Source: Sphingomonas sanguinis NBRC 13937
GTDB taxonomy: Bacteria > Pseudomonadota > Alphaproteobacteria > Sphingomonadales > Sphingomonadaceae
Direction of reading: 5' to 3'
Assembly (NCBI RefSeq): GCF_001591005.1
Contig: NZ_BCTY01000017.1
Location: 1 to 61,922, forward strand
Length of the DNA: 61,922 bases
Each line of letters opens with the position of its first letter. Position 1 is the stretch's first letter. The notes under the pieces were generated by a model. It ran no database searches. It was given only the letters and a program-made list of their open reading frames with translations, and was not told the DNA's origin. The translations under genes were made by a program, and so were the position numbers. Shown in pieces: positions 8,619-16,354 of the stretch.

Positions 8619-10706
8619 ATGGCGAAGCTCGATCTTAGCCTGTTCGGTCGCCATTCGGTTCGCCACATTCGTCAGACCGAGGTTGCCGAATGCGGATTGG
8701 CATGCCTGGCGATGATTGCGAGCTTTCATGGCCTGGATACCGACCTTAACACGCTGCGACGCCGCCATGCACCGTCGTTACGCGGCGTATCGCTCAAGAG
8801 CCTGATTTCGGTCGCCGACCAGCTCGGGTTCGCCTGTCGTCCGGTGAAGCTCCCCCTTGAGGCAGCTGGGGATCTCCAACTGCCCGCGATCCTGCACTGG
8901 GATATGAATCATTATGTCGTGCTGGAGCGCATTGAGCGAGATCGTGCACTGATCCTCGACCCGGCTGCGGGCGCAGCGCGGCGGATGCCGCTGGCGGAGG
9001 TGTCGCGTCACTTTACTGGCGTGGCGATGGAACTGCGGCCGACAACCGGGTTTGAACCGGCCACCCAACGCCAGCGGCTGCACCTGCGTCAGCTCTGGGG
9101 ACGGATGCGCGGCTGGAAGCGGGCAGCGGCACAGACGCTGGCGCTGACGATCGTGCTTCAGGCATTCACGCTGGCGCTGCCCTATTATATGCAGCTCGCG
9201 CTCGACAGCGTGGTGCCGGCGCTCGACAGCAACCTGCTGGCCGTTCTTGCACTCGGCTTCGGGTTGTTCACCTTGTTCAACGCAGGGGCATCCTTGCTGC
9301 GCGGCTTCGTTCTGCTCTCGGTCGGCACGAGGATGGGCTATGGGCTCGCGACTAACCTCGCCAGGCGCTTGTTCCGGTTGCCGATCGAATGGTTCGAGCG
9401 CCGGCATGTCGGCGATGTACTGTCCCGCTTTCAGTCGGTGCAGCCGATCCAGGATTCGCTAACACAAGGACTGGTTGGCTCGCTGGTGGACGGTGTCCTC
9501 GCTGTGCTGACGTTCGCGCTGATGGTCTGGTACAGCGGGGGACTGGCGCTGATCGCGCTGGGAGCTTTCGCGCTATATGCGCTGGTCCGGCTGATTTCCT
9601 TCGGATTCGAGCGCGACGCACGCGAGGCAGGCATCGTCAGTCTCGGCAAGGAGCAATCCACGCTTATCGAGACGGTGCGCGGGATCGTGACGCTGCGGCT
9701 ATTCGGGCGTGAGGCCGAGCGGCATGTCTTGTGGCAGAACCGATTGGCGGATGCGACTAACGCCCAGATCGGAGTGGCGCGAATAGGCATCTGGCAGCAG
9801 GCTGCCAATACGCTAATTTTCGGTCTGGAGAATGTCGTCACCATTTGGCTGGCGATCAAGCTGGTGCTGTCGGGTGGGTTCTCGATTGGCATGGTGGTGG
9901 CCTACCTTGCCTACAAGCAACAGTTTCTTACCCGCGCAGCCTCGCTGATCGATCAGGGGATCGCGTTCCGAATGCTAGGTCTGCATCTGGAGCGGCTGGG
10001 CGACATCGCGCTGGAGGATGAGGATCGCGGGTTCGGGGCTGGTGCCAGCCACGATACGCCATTCACCGGTCATATCCAGATCAAGGGTATCGGCTACCGC
10101 TACTCGCCGACCGATCCATTGATCCTCAACGGCGTCGACCTGGATGTGCCAGCTGGCTCGCACATCGCGATCACGGGGCCGTCTGGAGGCGGCAAGTCAA
10201 CGCTTGCGAAAATCATCCTGGGCTTGATTGAGCCTGACGCAGGCGAGGTGCTGATTGACGGTATGCCGCTGCATCGGTTCGGCTATCGTAATTATCGCTC
10301 ACAAATTGCGGCAGTACTTCAAGACGATAGTTTATTCGCAGGCTCCATAGCAGAAAATATAGCTTTATTTGATGAAAATGCGGATTATGATAAAATAGTA
10401 GAATCAGCAAAGAATGCATTTATACATCACGAAATAGTGAAAATGCCAATGCAGTATGAGTCATTGGTAGGAGATATGGGATCATCTTTGTCTGGTGGGC
10501 AGAAGGCGCGTGTTTTATTGGCAAGGGCATTATATAAAAAACCAAAGCTCTTATTGCTCGATGAGGGTACGGCCAACCTAGACGTGTCAACAGAGAAAAA
10601 TGTAAATGAAGCCATATCAAATTTGGGAATAACAAGAATCATAATAGCTCATAGGCCAGAGACAATAATGTCAGCAGATTCTATATTTATGCTGGGAGAA
10701 AGTTAG
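8619..10706 (+). CDS. Peptidase-containing ABC exporter (C39 protease, PCAT type)
   Basis: This 695-residue protein starts at ATG 8619, one base after the hlyD-type stop. It has an N-terminal C39 peptidase domain with Q19, C25 (TEVAECGLACL), H98 (DMNHYVVLE) and D114 (LILDP), then six membrane helices, then an ATPase with Walker A GPSGGGKST, Q-loop LQDDSLF, signature LSGGQ and Walker B LLLLDEGTANLD. Such proteins cut double-glycine leaders and export the core peptide. Base composition drops sharply inside the ATPase domain near 10290-10320 (39/60 G+C at 10141-10200, 18/60 at 10381-10440), so the 3' end looks of foreign origin, yet the frame stays intact. Confidence 0.95.
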   Translation: MAKLDLSLFGRHSVRHIRQTEVAECGLACLAMIASFHGLDTDLNTLRRRHAPSLRGVSLKSLISVADQLGFACRPVKLPLEAAGDLQLPAILHWDMNHYVVLERIERDRALILDPAAGAARRMPLAEVSRHFTGVAMELRPTTGFEPATQRQRLHLRQLWGRMRGWKRAAAQTLALTIVLQAFTLALPYYMQLALDSVVPALDSNLLAVLALGFGLFTLFNAGASLLRGFVLLSVGTRMGYGLATNLARRLFRLPIEWFERRHVGDVLSRFQSVQPIQDSLTQGLVGSLVDGVLAVLTFALMVWYSGGLALIALGAFALYALVRLISFGFERDAREAGIVSLGKEQSTLIETVRGIVTLRLFGREAERHVLWQNRLADATNAQIGVARIGIWQQAANTLIFGLENVVTIWLAIKLVLSGGFSIGMVVAYLAYKQQFLTRAASLIDQGIAFRMLGLHLERLGDIALEDEDRGFGAGASHDTPFTGHIQIKGIGYRYSPTDPLILNGVDLDVPAGSHIAITGPSGGGKSTLAKIILGLIEPDAGEVLIDGMPLHRFGYRNYRSQIAAVLQDDSLFAGSIAENIALFDENADYDKIVESAKNAFIHHEIVKMPMQYESLVGDMGSSLSGGQKARVLLARALYKKPKLLLLDEGTANLDVSTEKNVNEAISNLGITRIIIAHRPETIMSADSIFMLGES

Positions 10707-10715
10707 GCGCATATT

Positions 10716-11519
10716 CTATTTAAAGAGATAAGGTGGAGCTATGCATAAAGACTTATCGCCTTTTCCCTGTTTGGATAGAGACTCATATAAGTCGTTCTTG
10801 CTAGAAGCAATGTAGCCTTTTACGTCAGCCCCTATATTCCTGTACTGCTGATATGTAAGGGCTATGCCTACGACATCAGATTTACTGTTTGTGCAATTTA
10901 ACAGATCGCTTTTTGAAAAAACTTTAGTGTTATAGTATTTTTCCAAAAAAGATCCATTAACCTTTGCGCGAGAAAATAGATCGTTTTGTTTATTGTAAAG
11001 CTCGTCCAAAGCCTTGTAGGCCAGTTTTTTCTGTTGCTTCGGAAGGTTTGATTTTGAAATGTCTTTCGCCATAGACTTTGCAGCCCCCCCATGGAACACG
11101 ACCAAGGAATATGGCTTTATATACTTCTTGAAAGCCGGTAAAAAAATATAATTTGCACAAGATGACAAGCATATTTCATCTACAGCTACCAATGTACGCT
11201 GACCAAGCAAGGAATTTCCGAGTAAAATACCAAGATTGGCATCGCCGCCAGGGGATTTTACTACCAAAGTACGCCTATATTTGAGCGTGTCTGACTGCGA
11301 CCATTTCAGCGCGGCGTCAACGTTTGCTTTATCTAAAGGTCCGTAATAGCAGGCTAAGCTAGCCGAGATTGGGGTAAAATAATTATCCACGCCTTGCGTA
11401 GAATGCGCGACTGCGGTTTGGCACTGTTTTATCTCATCCAATATCGCTACGTCATTGTTAGAAATGCTTGCTACTTTTCCCATATAGGAAGCGGCTAATA
11501 ATGACAGCGGGATTAGCAT
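10716..11519 (-). CDS. Secreted ClpP/SppA-like serine protease-fold protein
   Basis: The 267-residue protein begins with a signal-like hydrophobic stretch (MLIPLSLLAASYMG). The centre fits the ClpP-crotonase fold seen in predicted periplasmic proteases: VVKSPGGDANLG (SPGG at 89-92, oxyanion loop), then CLSSCANYIFLPA (117-129) with Ser119 or Ser120 as likely nucleophile, then VVFHGG (141-145). Five cysteines lie outside that loop. It is AT-rich compared with its surroundings, like the 3' end of the exporter with which it converges. It lies downstream of the double-glycine peptide gene on the same strand. A role in maturation, immunity or degradation of the peptide is inferred only. Confidence 0.7.
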   Translation of the reverse strand: MLIPLSLLAASYMGKVASISNNDVAILDEIKQCQTAVAHSTQGVDNYFTPISASLACYYGPLDKANVDAALKWSQSDTLKYRRTLVVKSPGGDANLGILLGNSLLGQRTLVAVDEICLSSCANYIFLPAFKKYIKPYSLVVFHGGAAKSMAKDISKSNLPKQQKKLAYKALDELYNKQNDLFSRAKVNGSFLEKYYNTKVFSKSDLLNCTNSKSDVVGIALTYQQYRNIGADVKGYIASSKNDLYESLSKQGKGDKSLCIAPPYLFK

Positions 11520-11537
11520 GTTTGCCTCATTTAACGC

Positions 11538-11575
11538 AAAAGGGCCGTCCGACCATTAGGTCTGACGGCCCCTTT
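11538..11575 (-). terminator. Strong hairpin between the peptide gene and the ClpP-like gene (terminator or attenuator)
   Basis: On the minus strand a 17-bp stem with one A-G mismatch and one G-T wobble closes a TAAT loop and ends in CCCTTTT. It lies 17 bases after the peptide stop and 19 bases before the ClpP-like start. It should stop most transcripts and so make the peptide mRNA more abundant than the downstream gene. Confidence 0.75.
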
Positions 11576-11591
11576 AGGAATGATGATCTCG

Positions 11592-11750
11592 TTACCAGGT
11601 GATGGAACACTTCACCGAAATGGTACCATCCGAACTGGCTGAAATTTCACACTTCTTGACAGCTTTTGCACCGCCGCTGACGATTTCAATCTCATCGTCC
11701 GCAAGCGTAACGATCTGGAGGTTATTGGTTTCGTTTTGCAACTTTTCCAT
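11592..11750 (-). CDS. Double-glycine-leader peptide precursor (candidate bacteriocin/microcin)
   Basis: This 52-codon frame reads on the minus strand from ATG 11750, with AGGAG nine bases upstream. The N-terminal 27 residues are a double-glycine leader: MEKLQNETNNLQIV, then TLADDEIEIVSGG, acidic and ending in Gly26-Gly27. The predicted 25-residue core runs from AKAVKKC to VKCSITW, with three lysines before the first cysteine, and C34 and C48 able to form one disulfide. The matching C39 exporter and adaptor lie within 4.4 kb. No close known bacteriocin comes to mind. Its role (antibacterial, signalling or other) is unproven, but leader, ribosome site and exporter agree well. Confidence 0.83.
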   Translation of the reverse strand: MEKLQNETNNLQIVTLADDEIEIVSGGAKAVKKCEISASSDGTISVKCSITW

Positions 11751-11891
11751 AACGATTTACTCCTGATTCGGCCTTATGTTCCGGCCAAATAGATCTTCTA
11801 TTCTCGCTGGAAAGGCTTCAAGTGAATTTTGTGTAATGCAAAATTGGAGTATCGATAATGCCAGCCTCTTTCGTGTAATTTTGGAGCGACG
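11751..11891 (-). promoter_or_regulatory. Upstream region of the peptide precursor gene
   Basis: This AT-rich segment should contain the promoter of the minus-strand peptide gene. An inverted repeat AATTTTG-N7-CAAAATT lies at 11825-11845, about 75 bases before the start codon, and could be an operator. I cannot define -35 and -10 boxes reliably. Confidence 0.35.
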
Positions 11892-11987
11892 CGCGATCTC
11901 TTGTTTGCGCTAGAGTCGATCGCCGCCGCTGGCGCCATCTTCCACTCGCTAACCGAGGCGGTGGACACAGCAACACCGGCGGGTCGG
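11892..11987 (+). pseudogene. Remnant of a Tn3-type serine resolvase
   Basis: Thirty-two codons read RDLLFALESIAAAG, then AIFHSLTEAVDTATPAGR. This matches the central part of TnpR-like serine recombinases, where the segment is typically ...GAGFRSLTEAIDTTTPAGR. Neither the catalytic N-terminus nor the downstream FERAMIRERT-type helix is present in any frame I translated. It is a decayed fragment, evidence that a Tn3-family transposon once lay between the peptide cluster and the relaxase region. Confidence 0.75.
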
Positions 11988-12167
11988 CGGATTTCCATCA
12001 GCAGGAATTCGCCCGCCCTGCCCCGCCGCCTGAACAATCGTCCGCTTAAAGCCGACGGGCACTCAATAGCGGACGGGCCGTTCTCCACCAGTTTTTCATC
12101 GAAATGCTTGATCGAACGCCGGCCGTCAGAATTTCCGTCAATTCGGCGAATTGCGGGATCTGGCCAC

Positions 12168-12746
12168 TTAGTGCCCGTTCGGCTGCGGTTCCGGATTGAT
12201 CACGAATTTGCCGTCTTCGCCAGTATCGGCGCGTTCCGATCCAATGATCCTGGCTGCCATCCACTCAGGCACGTGCCAGCTCGCCGGTAGCGACCGGGCA
12301 AGCGCGCCCGGCAATATCGACCAGAGCAATATTGTCGCCAACGCGGTTGCTACGCAGCTTCGGCGCAGCAGACGAGACTGACCTTCCACCGACTGGCCGC
12401 GTTCCACGATGCCATCGATCCTCCCGATCGATCGCGCGATGGTGTCTCGTGCTTCGTCGAGCTTGCGGGCATCGTCGGCCCTGGCGTTTGCGGCCGCCTG
12501 CACGATCTCCTTGGTAAGTTCGACGGGCGTCAGTGCGAGGGCCGGACTGCGCTCGATGCGGTGCAGCGCCTCCTGCGTCGCCTTGAGCTGCGCCATCATC
12601 GATCCAAGCGTCGGCGTATAGTCCGGCATGCGTTCGCGGGCAGCGGTGAGGCCTTCCACGGCTCGCCGTAGAAGGCTGATCTCGGCGCGGAGATCTTCGA
12701 AGGCGAGCGTGGTCTCGCCGGTGGATTCATGGGTGGGCTGGGTCAT
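12168..12746 (-). CDS. DUF6118-like membrane-anchored protein next to the relaxase
   Basis: The 192-residue protein has a polar, helical N-terminal half (FEDLRAEISLLRRAVEGL; coiled-coil-like to about residue 120) and one hydrophobic segment (about 132-150, CVATALATILLWSILPGALA). A short C-terminal tail ends in EPQPNGH. Such proteins commonly follow Ti-type TraA genes in sphingomonad plasmids and integrative elements; I name the DUF from memory of that context. It starts nine bases after the relaxase stop on the same strand. Its function is unknown; a membrane-tethered partner of the relaxosome is possible. Confidence 0.6.
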   Translation of the reverse strand: MTQPTHESTGETTLAFEDLRAEISLLRRAVEGLTAARERMPDYTPTLGSMMAQLKATQEALHRIERSPALALTPVELTKEIVQAAANARADDARKLDEARDTIARSIGRIDGIVERGQSVEGQSRLLRRSCVATALATILLWSILPGALARSLPASWHVPEWMAARIIGSERADTGEDGKFVINPEPQPNGH

Positions 12747-12755
12747 GACCGCAGC

Positions 12756-15620
12756 CTACCGCCCCAGCCCGCGGCCCCGCGAGAGGCCGAGCCAGTTCTG
12801 GAGATCATGGGACAACGAAGCCCCACCGGAGGAACGGATTCCGAGCTCCTTGACGCGGTTTCGTAGCAGCGACTCGAGCTGTGGGTCGCGCTCGAGGCTC
12901 TTGGCCATGCCGGTCATCGCATCACGCACCTCATCGCCGCGCCAGCGCTCGCCGTTCCGGTCGAACGCCGCCGCACGCCTAGCGTGTCTCGTCCAGTCCT
13001 CGACGAACCGGTCAGCACGAAGAGCGCGATCGCTGCGCGTCTCTTCTTCCAGCGCCAATGCGCGAGCAGCGCGCTGGTCGCGCATCTCTGCTTCCATCAT
13101 CATCGCGCGGACGACCTGCGTCGTCCTCCCCCTGGCGGCTTCCTCAATGAGCCTATGGTCGGCGTTGAAGACAGCGCGAATGTCGCGAACACCGTCGGGA
13201 CGAACGGCCTTCAGCGCCGAGACCGCCGTATCGAGAGCGGCCTGCTGGTGGGGGAGAGGCTCGAAGCCCTGACGACGGCTTCGCATGATGTCGGCAACTG
13301 CTCGGCCCACCTTCTCAACCGCCTGGTCGAGCGGAGATCTCACGACCTCGTCGCGTGCGACCCGAGTGAGCCTGAGACCGGCAAACCGGTCGTGTGGCTT
13401 TGACACAGCGATCTCGGCCGATTTGTCCGCGGCCGGGTAGTCGGACGCCATGTCCTTGCCGCGCTCGCGCGACAGCGTCGCGGCAAGGCGGTCATGGTCA
13501 GTAAAGTCATCCCGGCCATAGTGGAGGTCAACACCGTCACGATGCCGCGACAGCGCGACATAGGCGGCGTGCCGATCAAGCCCCGGCGTCGCCAGCACAT
13601 GCACCCGGTCGACGGTCATACCCTGCGCCTTGTGGATGGTGGCGGCATAGCCATGATCGACCGCGGCATAATCCTTGAGGTCGAAGGCGACCGCCGTGCC
13701 GTTGTCGAGCATCACCGCCATGCGGGTCGTAGTCACGCTTTCGATCCGACCGAGCGAGCCGTTCTTGACGCCAAAGCTGCGCTCGTTGCGGCCGAACATC
13801 ACCCGGTCGCCGGCGGCAAAGTGACGCTTGCCCTTCTCGACCTGCAGAGTGATGTCATCGCCGAGTTCCTCTCGCGCCCGCAGTCGATTGCGCGCCGCCT
13901 GGTTGAGTAGCGCCACCTCGTCATTGGTATGGGTGAGGATGATGCGGCTGTTGCCGGGCTCAGCCTGGCGCTGTCGATCCCACCGGTCGATCAGATCAAC
14001 ACGCGCCGCCTCGCGAGTCTCGGCGACATGGATCGCGTCATGCTGCTGGTATGCCGACAGCGCTTCGCCGGTTCGCTCGGTAGCGAGCTGGCGCGTTGCC
14101 ATGCGCTGCCAGTCTTCACGCTGGCGGCGAATGTCGGTGATCTCGATACTGCCGTGGCGCTCGGCGACACTGCGGAAGGCAGCGCCCGCTTCAATCGCCT
14201 GGAGTTGTTCGGGGTCGCCGACCAGCACGACCTTGGCGCCGCGCTTCTCGGCCTCGGCGATCACCCGCTCGAGCTGGCGCGTGCCGATCATGCCGGCCTC
14301 GTCGATGACGAGGATCGACTTGTCGGTCAGGAGCTCACGTCCCTGCCCCCATTGATGCTCGAGGCTGGCAATGGTGCGCGACGCAATGCCAGATCCGCCT
14401 TCGAGGTTCTCGGCGGCAATGCCCGAAAGCGCCAGACCCTGGACGTGATAGCCAGCACTCTCCCACGCCTCGCGCGCCACACCCAGCATCGCCGACTTGC
14501 CGGTCCCGGCATAGCCGACGACGACACCAAGCCCCCGGCCGCTGGTGACGTGATCGAAGGCACTGCGCTGCTCTGGCGACAAGGTCAGCCCGCGCATCTC
14601 GGCACGAACCAATGCCAGCTTGCGATGCCGATCATCCAGCCCGTGGCGACGACTAACTTCGAGCTTTACCGTGGCGCGCTGCAGCCGCGCCTCGGTGTCG
14701 ATCATGTCGCGGCTGGTGAAGCGCTCTTGCCCCCTTCCATCTTTGCCGAGTTTGACCAGTTCCGGGGATGCGCGGACCGCCGCCATCACCTGGTCGAACT
14801 GCTCCTTTCCCTCGCTGTGACGATGGACAAATATCGCCAGGTCACGGGTGGTGAAGGTCGCCTGGGTGCGGGTGATCGCATCCAGGGCGATGGCGGGATT
14901 GGCGATGAGCTTCTCGCCATTGGCGCGGGCAATGGCATGGTGCTCGGTGAGCCGCTCGCTGGCGAGCCCCTGCTCCACCATGCGCGAGGCGGCCGGGCCG
15001 ATCTTATGCTGGGGCTCGAGATCGATGCCCTGCGCTTCCAGGCTGCGGTGATCGACCCGTGCATCGATGTCGAGCTCGGCGAGCCTCGCATTCACATGGC
15101 CTGCCCAGCGCTCGCGCCAGGTCTCGAGCAGGTCGGTGCGGTTCCAGTCGCGGTTCTTCTTGCCAAAGCCCTCTTCGTTCACCTCGCGAAGGGTGAGCAT
15201 GACATGGGCATGGGGCTTGGGCACACCATTGGCACCGACATCCCAATGCACATTGAGATCGGCGACCATGCCGCGGGCGACGAACTCGCGGGCAATGAAA
15301 TCCCGCGCGAGCCGAATGCCCTCCGCCTGATCGAGCTCACGCGGGATCGCGAACTCGACCTCGCGGGCGAGCTGCGCGTCCTTTCTGACCTCCACCGCCT
15401 CGACCGCATTCCACAGCGCCTCCCGGTCGCGCCACGCCTCGGGCGCACCACCGGGCAGCAGCACTTCGGAATGGACGACGCCGGCCTTGTTCGAGAAGTC
15501 ATGGTGGCGATCGAGGCGCTGATCGTGCAGCCGCGAGGCCGAGCGATAGGCGGCCGCCGCCAGCGCCGAGGAGCCGTTGGCTCGGCTAATGATCTTGGCG
15601 GAGAAATGGTAGATCGCCAT
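12756..15620 (-). CDS. traA: Ti-type conjugative relaxase/helicase TraA
   Basis: The 954-residue protein starts at ATG 15620 (MAIYHFSAKIISR), the normal start for MOB-Q TraA; a TTG three codons upstream is also possible. The relaxase domain includes AAAAYRSA and the metal-binding histidine motif around NVHWDVGANGVPKPHAHVML. The RecD-like helicase domain has Walker A GYAGTGKSAML, Walker B SILVIDEAGMIG, LVGDPEQLQAIEAGAAF and HKAQGMTVDRVHV. It nicks oriT and unwinds DNA for transfer. The oriT-like site lies immediately upstream. No mating-pair (VirB/Trb) genes occur in the window, so the element looks mobilisable here. Confidence 0.94.
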   Translation of the reverse strand: MAIYHFSAKIISRANGSSALAAAAYRSASRLHDQRLDRHHDFSNKAGVVHSEVLLPGGAPEAWRDREALWNAVEAVEVRKDAQLAREVEFAIPRELDQAEGIRLARDFIAREFVARGMVADLNVHWDVGANGVPKPHAHVMLTLREVNEEGFGKKNRDWNRTDLLETWRERWAGHVNARLAELDIDARVDHRSLEAQGIDLEPQHKIGPAASRMVEQGLASERLTEHHAIARANGEKLIANPAIALDAITRTQATFTTRDLAIFVHRHSEGKEQFDQVMAAVRASPELVKLGKDGRGQERFTSRDMIDTEARLQRATVKLEVSRRHGLDDRHRKLALVRAEMRGLTLSPEQRSAFDHVTSGRGLGVVVGYAGTGKSAMLGVAREAWESAGYHVQGLALSGIAAENLEGGSGIASRTIASLEHQWGQGRELLTDKSILVIDEAGMIGTRQLERVIAEAEKRGAKVVLVGDPEQLQAIEAGAAFRSVAERHGSIEITDIRRQREDWQRMATRQLATERTGEALSAYQQHDAIHVAETREAARVDLIDRWDRQRQAEPGNSRIILTHTNDEVALLNQAARNRLRAREELGDDITLQVEKGKRHFAAGDRVMFGRNERSFGVKNGSLGRIESVTTTRMAVMLDNGTAVAFDLKDYAAVDHGYAATIHKAQGMTVDRVHVLATPGLDRHAAYVALSRHRDGVDLHYGRDDFTDHDRLAATLSRERGKDMASDYPAADKSAEIAVSKPHDRFAGLRLTRVARDEVVRSPLDQAVEKVGRAVADIMRSRRQGFEPLPHQQAALDTAVSALKAVRPDGVRDIRAVFNADHRLIEEAARGRTTQVVRAMMMEAEMRDQRAARALALEEETRSDRALRADRFVEDWTRHARRAAAFDRNGERWRGDEVRDAMTGMAKSLERDPQLESLLRNRVKELGIRSSGGASLSHDLQNWLGLSRGRGLGR

Positions 15621-15651
15621 GGCGGCCAACCATCTACATCAAACAAGCGAG

Positions 15652-15682
15652 GTCGGCACGACGTATAAGCGCGCCCTTCGAA
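15652..15682. other. Probable origin of transfer (oriT) core
   Basis: The segment GACGTATAAGCGCGCCCTT (15660-15678) resembles the RSF1010/Ti-type nic region, whose conserved part reads GCGCCCT after a TA-rich tract. Its position between divergently read traA and traC-like genes is the classical place for a MOB-Q oriT. Confidence 0.7.
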
Positions 15683-15792
15683 GATTTCATCTGTCTCGGG
15701 ACGCGGTCGTCCCAAGTCATCCCGGCGCATTGCAGCTGATCGAACGCCCCGATAACTGGACCATCCTACCCGCACAACGGAAGGATGATCGA

Positions 15793-16116
15793 ATGCGCAA
15801 ACCTCGTGACTATGACGCCGAGCTGAAAGCGCTCGATGATAAGGCCAGGCAGTTGAAGGCCCGCAAGCGTGAGCAGCTGGGCGAGCTGGTCATCGCGGCC
15901 GGTGCCGATGCGCTGCCGATCGAGCAAGTGGCGGGGGCGTTGTTGCTGGCGGTGGAGGCCGCAGACGAACGCACAAAGGAGGCGCAGGATGCGCGCGGGG
16001 CGGCGTTCTTTCGCGCGAAATCCGGCGTATGCCCAAGCGCTCGCCGTGACGACAGCACTCATGCGGCGGACAGCAGTTCTCCGCGCCCGGCTTCAGCTGA
16101 GCCGGGCGCGGCATGA
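15793..16116 (+). CDS. traC: TraC-like conjugal transfer protein
   Basis: The 107-residue protein begins MRKPRDYDAELKALDDKARQLKARK and continues EQLGELVIAAGADALPIEQVAGALLLAVE. This is the pattern of the small Ti-plasmid TraC family, a coiled-coil relaxosome helper read away from oriT. The C-terminus (after ERTKEAQDARGAAFFRAKS) is low in complexity and overlaps the next gene. I chose ATG 15793 because the family homology begins there, although the frame is open upstream. Confidence 0.75.
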   Translation: MRKPRDYDAELKALDDKARQLKARKREQLGELVIAAGADALPIEQVAGALLLAVEAADERTKEAQDARGAAFFRAKSGVCPSARRDDSTHAADSSSPRPASAEPGAA

Positions 16117-16348
16117 CACGCGCGAGTGGCAGGTGAAGCGTCGCGAACGCACACGCCAGTTGATCGAACTGGGCGGCCTTGTCGCCAAGGCTGGGCTGAT
16201 CGAATTGACCGACGACGACCGTGCGCTGATCTATGGCGCGCTTATCGACGTGGCGAGCAGGCTGCGCGGGGAGGACAGCGACCGCTATCGGCTGATCTGG
16301 ACACGGCGCGGGTGGCGTGCCTTTGCTGATGACGCGAGCGCCGGTTGA
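16061..16348 (+). CDS. traD: TraD-like conjugal transfer protein
   Basis: The protein carries the TraD family core REWQVKRRERTRQLIELGGLVAKAGL followed by DDDRALIYGALIDVASRL, a short helical DNA-transfer accessory protein. The start is uncertain: ATG 16061 gives 95 residues, while ATG 15989 in the same frame adds 24. Both overlap the end of the TraC-like gene in another frame, as is usual for traC-traD. The function within the relaxosome is taken from the family. Confidence 0.72.
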   Translation: MRRTAVLRARLQLSRARHDTREWQVKRRERTRQLIELGGLVAKAGLIELTDDDRALIYGALIDVASRLRGEDSDRYRLIWTRRGWRAFADDASAG

Positions 16349-16354
16349 CGAACG

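Noticed and set aside
11901..12290. A 129-codon plus-strand frame as a full gene
   Set aside because: Only its first part resembles a resolvase; the rest is antisense to the DUF6118-like gene and has no motif. I kept just the 32-codon remnant.
13929..15668. A 579-codon frame antisense to traA
   Set aside because: The relaxase on the other strand has clear motifs throughout, so this frame is a shadow.
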